A stretch of DNA of 64,000 bases, taken from contig JAVLUZ010000056.1 of NCBI GenBank assembly GCA_036768485.1, positions 6,000,902 to 6,064,901 on the forward strand. Direction: 5' to 3'. The notes beneath the pieces are model-generated. The model saw only the letters and a list, made by a program, of their open reading frames with translations. It searched no databases and was not told the origin of the DNA. Shown piece by piece: positions 14,701 through 24,100 of this stretch. Positions within the stretch are counted from its first letter, which is position 1. Each line of letters opens with the position of its first letter. The translations under genes were made by a program, and so were the position numbers. The stretch is from Mermis nigrescens (lineage: Eukaryota > Nematoda > Enoplea > Mermithida > Mermithidae).

Positions 14701-15063
14701 TTTATGCATTTACTCGTATGCACACGTGGGCGTGGGGGGTATGCACCCCACAGAAGGCCGAATTACCCCCCCCCAGAAATTAAAATACCTCCCCCAGAAT
14801 TCGATTCTTGAAATTTTTTGTTTTTTCGACACACCGCTATCTTTAAGACTATTTTTCGACCTTTGAAAATCCTCACCCTCCTTAGAATTTTGGTGTGCTA
14901 TGTAGTTACATATGTAATTGAACAAACTTTCCTAATGATTACAAGCTTGTTTGATTCAGCTTACGATTCCGAAAGCAGCTATGCGTCCAGCTTATCAAGC
15001 ACTAATGCAAGATTCTACACAATTTGTCAAGGCGCCATCATTGCGCTCTTTAGTTTCTTTTAG
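3703..15063 (+). CDS. Ephrin: Ephrin (Eph receptor ligand), complete five-exon gene, probably GPI-anchored
   Basis: Five exons (3703-3797, 9063-9204, 11139-11301, 13479-13949, 14960-15063) join in phase into 324 residues ending TAG. Residues 1-23 look like a signal peptide. Residues 24-163 form the ephrin receptor-binding domain: the opening IVWDSKNEW, DIFCPKY, YKNC, CANP, LEFKPG, and GGLCRTKSLRLKIKI. The four cysteines at 56, 88, 99 and 151 match the two conserved ephrin disulfides. A polar linker (about 164-290) follows, then a C-terminus with small residues (SSLSSTN) and a hydrophobic end, ICQGAIIALFSFF, with no cytoplasmic tail. This fits a GPI signal. Known of the family: ephrins are surface ligands for Eph tyrosine kinases in cell-contact guidance. 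The start is the first ATG after an in-frame TGA. All exon junctions carry GT/AG. Intron 1 is about 5.3 kb. Confidence 0.92.
3892..3959 (+). repeat. Short tandem repeat in ephrin intron 1
   Basis: About three copies of a 22-28-bp unit containing GATATTTGACTCTTGGAAGT lie just downstream of the exon 1 donor. A diverged single copy occurs near 4737-4765. Confidence 0.6.
3960..9062. other. Remainder of ephrin intron 1
   Basis: About 5 kb with no supported exon. It holds a degraded MITE-like stretch (5158-5290, with GGTGGGCAGTAG and AATTCTGGGGGT), a GGCGCTTCGCACCG microhairpin near 5555 and a small inverted-repeat element at 7312-7483. Confidence 0.45.
7312..7483. mobile_element. Small inverted-repeat element with TAGTCTGTTTCA ends
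   Basis: The left end reads ATAGTCTGTTTCACATAAGT and the right end carries ACTTGAATGGAACGGACTAT, with TTTGGGCATAA repeated inside each arm. A related copy is at 16787-16975. It is non-coding, with ends bordered by TA-rich sequence. Confidence 0.55.
9063..9204 (+). CDS. Ephrin: Ephrin exon 2: N-terminal half of the ectodomain
   Basis: It follows a TTATAG acceptor and completes the split Trp codon from exon 1. It contains the motif VDIFCPKY with the first ephrin cysteine (residue 56) and ends EYSVLYM before a GTATGG donor in phase 0. This is where ephrins have their YxxYxVY-type strand. Confidence 0.9.
9385..9771. mobile_element. CATACATG-end foldback element in ephrin intron 2
   Basis: The ends are CATACATGATTTTGGGG and, inverted, CACACATGCACAGCAT. 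Both arms carry runs of C or G with TTTCGC-type text. Similar elements occur near 41231, 44881 and 47826. No clear target duplication was found here. Confidence 0.55.
10310..10576. mobile_element. CCATAC-end MITE, copy 2 (ephrin intron 2)
   Basis: The ends AATACGTGGGC and GCCCAGGTATGG are flanked by TCCGAA at 10304-10309 and 10577-10582 (GGTCCGAA as eight). Confidence 0.82.
11139..11301 (+). CDS. Ephrin: Ephrin exon 3: core of the receptor-binding domain
   Basis: After a TTTTCAG acceptor it encodes VTEHGYKNCILDKPR, AKCANP, IKLSFRDFTPLP and FGLEFKPGRIYYFI. These carry cysteines 2 and 3 and the very characteristic ephrin segment GLEFxPGxxYYFI. The donor is AGTAATT, phase 1. A hAT element begins only 41 bp downstream of the donor. 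Confidence 0.93.
11343..12371 (+). mobile_element. Non-autonomous hAT element (family with CAGTGTTTTTTTGTA ends) in ephrin intron 3
   Basis: It begins CAGTGTTTTTTTGTA and ends TTGTACAAAAAAACACTG. The flanks are a perfect 8-bp duplication, CTGTCAAA, at 11335-11342 and 12372-12379. Inside are several TTTGTACATGTACAAAG palindromes, four CGGCGCTTCGCGCCG-type hairpins and an (AAT)n run at about 11687-11738. At 1029 bp it is more than twice the length of the 430-448-bp copies and looks partly duplicated internally. No transposase frame is present. Confidence 0.9.
12380..13478. other. Ephrin intron 3, repeat-free part
   Basis: AT-rich intron sequence with no recognised element or exon up to the pyrimidine-rich acceptor tract before exon 4. 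Confidence 0.4.
13479..13949 (+). CDS. Ephrin: Ephrin exon 4: end of the ephrin domain plus juxtamembrane linker
   Basis: It begins after TTATTCAG and completes TTSDGSLNGL, then GGLCRTKSLRLKIKI with cysteine 4. The remaining 130 or so residues are polar and low in hydrophobicity, with no recognisable domain. They look like a stalk between the ectodomain and the membrane anchor. The donor is GTAAGC in phase 1. Reading through the donor would add a hydrophobic stretch ending at 14026, a less likely alternative end. Confidence 0.9.
14720..14890. mobile_element. Truncated CCATAC-family MITE in ephrin intron 4
   Basis: It contains the family text GGGGTATGCACCCC, CCCCCCAGAAATTAAAATAC and the CGACACACCGCTATC core, but the right half is incomplete. 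No duplication is visible. It ends about 70 bp before ephrin exon 5. Confidence 0.6.
14960..15063 (+). CDS. Ephrin: Ephrin exon 5: C-terminal GPI-type hydrophobic tail and stop
   Basis: After GATTCAG the phase fits exon 4 and gives TYDSESSYASSLSSTN, then ARFYTICQGAIIALFSFF and TAG. Small residues followed by a short terminal hydrophobic run with no cytoplasmic tail are the hallmark of a GPI attachment signal. Confidence is lower than for the other exons because the sequence itself is not conserved across ephrins. The assignment rests on phase, splice site and the nature of the tail. Confidence 0.75.
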
Positions 15064-15944
15064 CCCAGCGGTAGTCCTGCGTCAAAAGGTCAAATTAGCT
15101 GAGATTCAATCTGTGATAATGTACATTGATTTAGATTGCATATCTAAATTGTATTTCTTTGTAGACTCTTGTACACTTTAATGTTGCAAGTGCTGCAAAG
15201 TCTGGCGTTGAAATCATGATGTTGATCCTCTATGAAAGATAATAAATCTGTTAATATTGCTCATCATACAAGAATCTCGCTTTTCACATAAATTTTTTCA
15301 TATTAATGAAGGTTTAAATCAAAATTTTTAGTTTTTTCCTACCACTGGTTGATTCGTGCACCAATAATCTCTGATCAGAATAAATTTAACTTCTCATCAA
15401 GAGTTCTTCGATTTTCCATTTAACCAATCAAGCTTTGCTTTATTTCGTTAGCTTTTGTTCCGCTTCGTTTGATTTTATTTTTTGTACATGCGTGATGTGC
15501 CTGTTAGATTTCTGTGTAAAAGAGAAAAGGCTCACCATCTCTGGTTATAGCTCCGTTAACATACACATTAGTATACGTAGACATAACGCGGACAGAGCTA
15601 AAATTCTGGGATTAAATTTTCGAAAAATTAAAAAAGCCAAGAACGATAAACTCATTTCTTAACGTTTTTATCAAGCTCAATCTATTGACATGAAAACCCA
15701 TTAGGAAAACTTTAAAAATCAATCTTTTCGCTACAAATTCTCACTAAGGTGCATTTTTGTCGCCCAATTTTTCGCTTGAGACAACTTTAGATGCGGTGCA
15801 AAGATTTGATTAAAAAACAAACTTTTTTTAATAAGTTACAAAAATCAAAGCAAAAGGCTGAAATGGACCTTATTTTAAAGAGTTGCTTTTTTAAAATAGT
15901 TTTACATACTATCTTAGTCTTAAAATAGTAACAAGGGCCGTCAG
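15064..15944. other. Ephrin 3' flank
   Basis: Candidate poly(A) signals near 15241 and 15381; otherwise no supported feature before the hAT-like element at 15945. Confidence 0.35.
15241..15246 (+). promoter_or_regulatory. Candidate poly(A) signal of the ephrin gene
   Basis: A canonical AATAAA lies 178 bp after the ephrin stop codon on the same strand. A second one occurs near 15381. Either would give a short 3' UTR; no transcript evidence is available. Confidence 0.4.
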
Positions 15945-16524
15945 CAGTGGCGGATCTAGGATTTTCCTAAGGGGGCGGTATCCCAAGTTTTCCAAAAGCA
16001 GTCAAAAATAGGTCCGAAAAATTGCCCTTAACACGCGAAATAGCGTTTTTTCGGTGTTTTACATTGTATACTTTTACATAAAATCACTTTTGACTCAATG
16101 TTTAACAAAAAATTTTTAAATTTTCGACAAAGTTGGTCGAAAAAATCATTAAATTTCTTTGACTTTTACAAAAATCTGGCGCGTAGGCCAGAAAATTTGT
16201 GGAATTAAGGCGGATAGACGTCTAGAAGCATGATTTACTGCTTGATTTTCTGTTTTTATAGCATATGACGCGAAACATCGATATTTTCAATTGAAAATAG
16301 AAGAAGCCTATGCAAAAATAGAACAGAAAATGGCTTTTAGGTCGCCAAGAAAGTTTATAGATGTCATTAAGAGATATCATTCGGCGCGTAGCGCCGAAAA
16401 ATTTGAGAAATTATGGTCAAGGACGGCCAAAAAGCATTGCAAATTGTATATCCATTCTTTATCTCGCCAAATATTTATGGCCAACGGGGGGCGGCCGCCC
16501 CCCGCCCCCTCAAATTTGCGCCTG
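15945..16524 (+). mobile_element. Non-autonomous hAT-like element with CAGTGGCGGATCTAGG end
   Basis: It begins CAGTGGCGGATCTAGG and ends GCGCCTG, flanked by a perfect 8-bp duplication GCCGTCAG at 15937-15944 and 16525-16532. Near the right end is a NotI-like GGGGCGGCCGCCCC palindrome, and the microhairpin GGCGCGTAGCGCC is at about 16383. Diverged copies lie at 24577-25135 (minus), 32045-32640 and 32873-33060. Open frames inside have no transposase motifs. Confidence 0.85.
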
Positions 16525-16786
16525 GCCGTCAGCTATTTAAAAAGTAGAGGAAAAGTAATATTCTTAAGCAGGCCGAATCCGCGTGCGCTTCTCAAGCATT
16601 CACTCCACTTACCCGCAAAAACCCGATTTTGCTTGTTGCTAATTCTATCAAAAAAAATTTCGCAACTTCAAACGGGTTTAATTGCAAAAATCCGTCCCGC
16701 TTAATATTATTCCTGCTAAAGAATATGTTTTTTAGACAAATCTCAGAATCTAAAAACGTCAATGAATTTCATGAGGGAGTACAGTC

Positions 16787-16975
16787 TGTTTCAGATGAGT
16801 TTGGGCATAAATTTTAAGAATTTTTCGAAAGTAAGCCGACGGGGATATAGAGCAGCTTTTACTGAGCCATAATGACAAGGCAAACATCGTAAACGGCCAC
16901 GAATTTTGAATTTAGCATCAAAAAAGTACTTTTTCTAACTTTACATCCAAAAAACTTGTGTGAAACAGACTATAG
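16787..16975. mobile_element. Second copy of the TAGTCTGTTTCA inverted-repeat element
   Basis: The left end CAGTCTGTTTCAGATGAGTT and right end TTGTGTGAAACAGACTATAG are inverted, with the internal TTTGGGCATAAATTTTA shared with 7312-7483. Confidence 0.55.
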
Positions 16976-18024
16976 TAGTAGTAGTCGAAATGGTAATAGT
17001 ACACATATGTTTGTAGGTTCATTGTGCCCAGTACACTTCAGCAGAAATGGTTAAAAAGCGGGCGCAAAGAGAGCATCAATTAAGTACTTATAAGTAATAG
17101 TGGTTTAATCTTTTGATTGAGTGGCTGGTTTATGTCTAAACTGCCTTATCTTCAATGGAGGTTAATCCTCTTCTTTGCCACCGGTATTCAGAAAGATTAT
17201 GTAAATCGGTCACGCGAGAGTTAATTTTGTGAGATGCTCTGTGAAAGAAATGACCTGTACTAAAAAAAGCCTGGATCATCTCGACTTCCTAATCGGACGC
17301 GTCATTTTCTTGTGCAGATCGCTTGATGCGGAAATGCAAAAGTTAAGCAGAAATACAAAAAATGAGCTTATGAATCAGGAACACAAATATACAAACACTT
17401 AATGCACATCGAGAGAGCTTGCATCGGCCATTACATTTATCACATCATGAGCAATACTTTGAAAAATTCCTGTTAGCTTGAGGGTATTTCACAAGACAAG
17501 CTTGAATTTTTCCGAGGTCGACCTCAATAAGAAAGTGAACCGAATAATTGTTTTTCTAAGTATTACTTATTTTTCTTTTTTCTCTTTTTTACTTTATGTT
17601 AACAATTGCCCGAGGATTGCGTTTTGCCTTTTAACGCTTTAGAATATATATATATTTTAAGAGGCCCTTAGAGCTATTCTGGGTTCAGTTAATTTGGAAA
17701 GAAAACCAATCGTTTTTTTGTTCGCAGTGAATAAGTGTAAAAAGAGAAATTAGTAATCAACCATGACTTTTTGGACATGTTTTCAAAGTAAGTCAATAAA
17801 TATAAAATATACATTTCGAGTGTACTTCTATGCGAAAAAAGCTGGACAGCCAGGCTTAAGTTTGGGAACAAATTTCAATTGTGCTCATATTCATTGTGCA
17901 ACGGTTTTGACGTAGAAGTCAGGGATAATTTGAAGGAGAATCTAAAAAATGTCGATATTATTCAATCTAGCGTGGTAACGCGATAATTAGATTTCGCTTT
18001 TTTCTTCGATTTCAGAATGCAGCG
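16976..18024. other. Intergenic DNA
   Basis: AT-rich with no exon or repeat family recognised; a short (TA)n run lies near 17645. Confidence 0.35.
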
Positions 18025-18515
18025 CAGCCCGAAACATACTTCACGCGATTCGCGCCGCAAAGGGGTTTGCGGCCACAGTATACCCAAAAATGTGACGTCA
18101 TGGCGCGGAACTGGCGCGGCGAAATTCATCTGCCGCTTCGCGCCACCTAGGCATACTTCACGCGGCGCGGTCGCCGCGCGGCAAGAAAGAAATGGCGCCA
18201 ACTGGGCGACCCTTCGCCGCTTCGCTGCCGCTTCGTTCGATGTTGGCATACTCCGCGCGAATTGCCGCAATGATAGCGCGTTGATTTCCTTCATAATCGA
18301 TTTTTTAAAAATCGGCGAAAGCTCATTTAAATTCATTTATGCCTTTACAATGTAGGTTACCATGTTAGGACACCATGTACATATGTATGTATGTACCACT
18401 GATGTCGGCTGCTTGCAGAATCACACGATATCATTCTGAAAGAGATGGAGGAGGAAGTTTGTTTTGCACTTGCTTGTTATCTGCACAGTGCAGGAAAATT
18501 CTGCACCTCATTTAT

Positions 18516-18785
18516 CAGTGTTGTATCGAAATCCATGTTCCTAAGCAAAAAATGCGTAAAACAAAAATAAAATCACACAACCGAGTGGTCATTTTTCCTT
18601 TCGAAATGCAATTTCTGCCAGTATAAAGAAATATATAATACACAATTATTCATTTCGGCGCGAAGCGCCGAAAATTTCTACGAATTTCAGACCTTTTTGC
18701 AATTTTTGTCTTCCCAAAAATCTTTGTCCCAAAAAAGTCTTTGTACATCGGGAAAAATCTTTGCTGAATACAAAACAAAACACTG
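18516..18785 (-). mobile_element. Truncated copy of the CAGTGTTTTTTTGTA hAT family
   Basis: Its right end reads GCTGAATACAAAACAAAACACTG, the inverted family start, with the GGCGCGAAGCGCC hairpin at about 18658. The opposite end is lost or diverged and the flanks do not match. Confidence 0.6.
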
Positions 18786-19778
18786 ATGTAGCCTAGTCAA
18801 TTTATGGGTTTCTGACGATCAAAAATACGAAAAGTGTAAAGCGGCTCGAAGTGCCGAAAATTTTTGGAATTTCTACCGTTTTCATGTAGAATTTACGGCC
18901 TTTCTATTGACAAACATTTCGGAAATTATAAGTGGCGCAAAATGCAGAGAAATTTAGTCATTTTTTACCGCCCTTAACATTTTGTACCTCTGTGAATACT
19001 AATAGTCTGACAGAGCAGAAAATTATCAAATTTGTACAAAACACTTTTGACAAGAAAACTGCGAATTACTAACCTTGTCTGAAGATATTTTGAGTGATTC
19101 AGGCTTTTAAACGCAATGCTGGAGCTTTACAAAAAGAAAGATCAGTAATTGGCGGCGCTATGCAGCGGAAAATTTTGACGTTTTTGCACTTTAAACTCAA
19201 TTTATATCGCTTAAATCATACAAAAAAGACAAATTCATGCCGGCGCGAAACGGCGGAAATTTTTAGAAATTCCTAACTCTTTTACCTGACTTGTTCTCTC
19301 TATAGTCTCGTTGCACGTGCACAACGAGATTTTACGGTTGCGGGGGTCTGGGATGGCGCGCTAAAGCGTTCCCAGCGAGATCCGGGGCAAAGTCCCGGAA
19401 AATTTTGTAAAAAAAGCATTCTAATGTTAAATAGTAACGTTAATATTTTCGCAAAATCGGCCAAATCTCAGTTCTGAATGAAACAAGCCCAAAAACACTT
19501 GAAATTGATTAACTTCTGCATTGCCCGAAACTTTTGAGCTGAAATGCGTTTTTTGACCTCTGCTAATTACATAGCGCAGCAACGAGTCGCTGCCAATAAG
19601 ATATAGAAAAATGTATCAATGAAAATTTTGTTCTTACCGTTTTCAGGCCCATTCGTGGCCTTCTTATTAACAAGATGCAGTTCAGAAAACAGGAAATGCG
19701 CAAAAACATAAGAAAATTTGACCATTCCTTTCATTTAAAATAGAATTATGTGTCCTTGTAAAGAAAGACAAACAAAGC

Positions 19779-19876
19779 AAAGAATAGACAAACTGGTACA
19801 CAAAAGACAAAAAAGCAGAGAATAGACAAACTGGTACACAAAAGACAAAAAAGCAGAGAATAGACAAACTGGTACT
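19779..19876 (+). repeat. 38-bp tandem repeat
   Basis: About 2.5 nearly identical units containing AATAGACAAACTGGTACACA. Open frames on both strands here are a by-product of the repeat. Confidence 0.75.
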
Positions 19877-20736
19877 TAATCATTTTCGCACTTTTACTAT
19901 TATTATGCTCAACAAGCATGCGCAGTTTCAATCAACGAACATATAGTGCATTAAATTACTAAAGTGATGTGAAGTGCTGGATTATTTTAGCTGATTCAAG
20001 CTTTTTAATTCATTATATCTATATAACAATAAATAATAATGACTCGGCGTGAAGCGCCGGAAAATTGTGACGTTTTTGCCTTTGCTGAACTGTGTTCTGG
20101 ACATACATTATTGCAGCAGAAAATTCAACAATATTTCTGAGAAAATTTCGAGGGGGCATGTGCCCCCAATGCCCCCTGGCTACGCCTGATGGTACAAATC
20201 CAGTACTGCCACTTACGTACTTCTATGATATTTCAAAATCGACGAAGATCATTTGCGCTCACGTAGACACGTATTTCATTATAGATTCAGAGCAGATCGA
20301 TGACCGGCGCACCTCATTAGCATTCGCGAGGAAAGTCCAAAAGTTTGGACTTCTGCGGCGCGGCGAAAATATTCGAAAAAATGCTAAAAATAGACATTAT
20401 TTGCTTCTCGCCGCGCGGTGAAGTATGCCATGAAAAGCGGCAAAAAAGTTGAACTTTAGCGAATTTGTTTGCGGCGCGGCGGCCGCTTGAAGTATGCCTT
20501 GGGCCGCTTGAAGTATGCCTTGAAATGCGGCGCGGCAAACTTCGCGCTCGCCGCGCGGCGCCAGGAAGTATGCCATGGGTCAGCGCAAATTCGGCGCGGC
20601 GACCGCTGCGGCGAATTTGCGCCGTTTGCCGCGTCGCGTGAAGTATGTTTCGGGCTGAAGTCTGAGACGCAAATATCAAAGAGTCCGACTAATGTGAAAT
20701 GAAGATGAAACAAAAATTGCCTGATGAAGGGTAATA

Positions 20737-20742
20737 TTTATT
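20737..20742 (-). promoter_or_regulatory. Candidate poly(A) signal of the chloride channel gene
   Basis: AATAAA on the minus strand lies about 150 bp beyond the channel stop codon, before the transposon-like sequence that begins near 20657. This is a plausible end for a short 3' UTR. Confidence 0.45.
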
Positions 20743-20892
20743 ATTTTTCGAATTGGCATGGCTAAATCGCGAAAAGAAATAAAAGATTTTTCACTAAAGT
20801 ATATAAGTTTAGCTATAGTAGGGATCTCCTTCGATCGAACGCCTAACTTCCCAATCATGTTTGACAGTTGCTAACTAGTCACTCAAACTATT

Positions 20893-21115
20893 TTAATTCT
20901 CAAATTTAATCCACCAAGAGTAATAAAGCCAATAGATGACATTGAACACAAAGAAGCAAGTAGGGAAAACTATCGAGCTGACTTTATCAACGTTTTCAGC
21001 CGTCCAAATACCTAAAGTGCTACGATGATGACCGAAATTGTTATCCATGACCGCAACGCTGCTCCTAACGTGCTTGCCATTCTTGTCCGAAAAGGCAACC
21101 ATGCAGTTGTGATGC
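20893..21115 (-). CDS. Chloride channel exon 7: M4 and C-terminus
   Basis: It starts after CTTCGTAG, completing a Gln codon, and reads [31 protein letters not shown], then M4 ([16 protein letters not shown]) and IKFEN with a TAA stop. The VDK-x8-PxxFxxFNxxYW pattern is typical of the Cys-loop channel C-terminus. Confidence 0.92.
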
Positions 21116-24100
21116 CTACGAAGGGATAAAACTTGATGTAATTTAAAAAATAAAATCTTGAAATTAACTTGATGCTAATGTCCTGAGAAGCTGATGAATG
21201 AATACCAGTTCAAATTCGATTTGTTTCAATTTTTCTATAGCTGATAGGCTGATATCAAGAAAGATGATGAGGCGAAAACACAGCTGCGTTAGCCGAAATC
21301 GCTACGTCTTTTCCGCACCAAAAATCGTTTCAAATCGCCTAGAACAAAACTATTTCAGATGCAGAAATTTGATTTTCAAGCCGACAAGAATTTCATTTGA
21401 TACATGTTTTTTCTCATGTTTTTGGGTCTAAGAACGCTTCCTGCCAATTGCACGATCACATGTGCTCGTACTGTCGCTTAGAAAGATAATATGAATTAAG
21501 TGTCAGAAAGGGAAGTTGCGATATTAAAAAAAAGTTGAAAATCACTTTTAAATGCATTTAATTTTATCATCATCGTTAGATCACTCATTCTCAGGAAACA
21601 TTGCGAATCGCCAACTATTAAACTCAACAGTGAGTCCCTCAGTGTTAAGAATACATTGGCAGCAGTCAAATTCTGGACGTAAGTATAAAACGAGGCAAAA
21701 ATCCCAAAAATGCCAAAAATTAAATTCTGAGGTCCGCCGGATTCTCGAGTGGAGGGTCTAAAGCCCCCGAATCTCCAACGCTCACATTTGGTCATATCGG
21801 TTGCGCAAATGGAGATAGCTGAGACCCATGTATGCTGCCAATATAGAGCTATAGCCCCAGCATTTGAAATCGCTTAACATTCCGTCGGAATTTATACTTG
21901 ATTTTCTATCAGGAAATTTGAAAACTCTGTCAGAAATTCATGCAGTAGGTTATATGAATAATTTTTGCAGGTAATTGATTAGAATTCTGAATGATTATAC
22001 AAATGTACTGCGAATTTGCTTCCTGAAACAGTGAGTCCGTAAGGCCGGTGCAGGACGGAGAACGGCTAGGCGTCTGTGGCATCATAGTCAAAGCGGGGTC
22101 CGAAACGCGGCGCCTGAGGCGAACCGAAGGCGGTGGCGTCAGACCGCCGTCGGCGACTTTAAACGCCCGTCGTCGAGCAACCAACGTTCGACGCTGGCGC
22201 TTCGATTCATTTCGGTACAGATATGCCACAAAAGCCAGTTCTAGCATCGAACAAAAGACGAAAGTTTGAGCGGTTAGCATCCAAACGTCTGAAATGCCGG
22301 AAGTCAAAATATTAATTTGTTTGAAAATTGAAATTGATTTAATTTCTATGGCAAAATACTTTGAAGTTATATAAAACTATTATGTACAACGTTCAGTTTC
22401 ATTTATCTCGAGTTGAGTCTACCTTTGTATTAAATATTTATCGATTTATCAGAATTGCACATAACACAAAACAGAAGCCGAGTTGATTAACAGAAGCGCG
22501 CCATTTTAAAACTTCTGATAGAGAAAACGTAACTACTCTCTTTTATTCAATTGTACACCAGGTAAATTGAACAGGCAGTATTTATTTAAGCAATTTTAAT
22601 ATTAAATTTCAAAGGAAGATCTTGAACGACTGAATTACGCATAAGTAAGAAAAAACGACAATTTTTCTGAAAAAACGTACAAATCAGATAATTAGTCATT
22701 CATATATTTGGGCATTTTTAAAATTGAAGCTCCACGTTCAACTTTTCTTGATTCTTAGCCTAAAGCTGTACGTATGATTAATTTAAGCCATGGTAGGTAG
22801 GAAAATCTAAAATTTAGTTTCTTGACTTCTATCATTACGATAGCCGCTAACAAACGCCAAAGGATAAATTTCGGCCAATACAAATTAAGTGAAAAAATTG
22901 ACAAAAATAAAAAAATTTGAAGATATGGAAATTCTGAATTTTCGCAATTTCAGCATAGTGAAGATAATTGACATCGAGAGAAGAGTGTGACGACTGCCGA
23001 CTGCCGTAATTCGTGAATACGTAAACTCATTCCTAACTTTTTCAACAAAACAATTTGAGTGAATTGAAGTTTTGAATTGATCGCAGAAACAGCCTTTTGT
23101 CAATACTTTCAATAGGTACGTACTTTCGTAAATTATGCACACTTAAGGCTTTCATTAATTAACGAGTGGAGCCTATTGCATACTGTAGAAGACAAAAATT
23201 TCGCTTAGTGGCAGAATATTCGCTCCCGATAATTCTAGTGATTTTTCTTTACGAAATAGTAACTATTTATATATTTTATCATTATTCTAAATTAATGCAT
23301 CAATTCGGCTCTGCTAATTTTGCCTAAATTTTAAAGGAACATTTAGTAAAAATTAGATGGCACAAATTCAAAGTAAGAATGAGGCCCAGAAATAGTCAAG
23401 AATTGGCGAAATTTATTTTTTCATGCCTTTCTGTCCTTCAATTACTGATGCAATGGGCACTAAACAACTATTGCATGCATCTGTTTTTATTCAGTCTTTA
23501 ATGAAGAAATATACGCACCGAGCAAGCTTTATCTAAAATAGCTGCTTAATAAGAAAAAATAAATGTTTCTATACGCTGGACTTGTTTAGTAGAAATTTTT
23601 TTATATTGAATACAGCAATTCTCTACTTCGAACTGTTTTTGAAAAATCTTCAAGATGAAAATCAATTTTATCCAAAAAAAGCAAAAGTGATTATAATTAT
23701 TACCCGATTGTATTATCATTACGTAAAGTTTATCGATTGTTTTATGTATAAAACTTTTACCGATCTATCTCATTTTATTCATTCAATGTATAAAATTTAC
23801 CGATGGCCTTGACCGAAGCAGCTCGGGGCAAGTTGCTGATTACATTCCCAAATTGAAACGTGAGGGCCAACAAAGTATTAACACCAAGCAACGTTCTAGC
23901 GGCTATTCCGGCACCCAAATAAAATGAAATCCAGCTGATGAATATGGTTAGATAGGTTGGGAGGTAGGCTTGCAGTATGTACCAGCCAGCTCGCCGTTGA
24001 AATGAAAAGTTAACGCTTAATTCATCCCAATAACCGGCTGGATACGGCTAAAAATAAGTGCAAGAAGAATTCAAAACTGATTTTTCACTGATTTTTTCAG

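Larger units (their letters stand above)
18025..20657. mobile_element. Candidate 2.6-kb element with CAGCCCGAAACATACTTC inverted ends
   Basis: The outer ends match as inverted repeats for about 22 bp (18025-18046 and 20636-20657), starting CAG and ending CTG. Both subterminal zones are GC-rich and repeat GAAGTATG or its complement: near 18034 and 18153 on the left, and near 20421, 20491, 20511, 20566 and 20640 on the right. This clustering resembles transposase-binding sites. It encloses a diverged hAT copy and a 38-bp tandem repeat. No clear target duplication and no transposase frame were found, so completeness is uncertain. Confidence 0.6.

Noticed and set aside
14951..15181. A different frame across ephrin exon 5 (76 residues)
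   Set aside because: The phase after ephrin exon 4 selects the frame ending at 15063. The other frame has no family likeness and would need a different donor.
16291..16704. A 137-residue open frame
   Set aside because: It lies mostly inside the hAT-like element at 15945-16524, runs over its right end, and has no recognisable domain.
18017..18355. Basic open frames on both strands in a GC-rich stretch
   Set aside because: The stretch is the subterminal zone of the element at 18025-20657. The same peptides appear inverted at 20317-20713 because of the inverted repeats.
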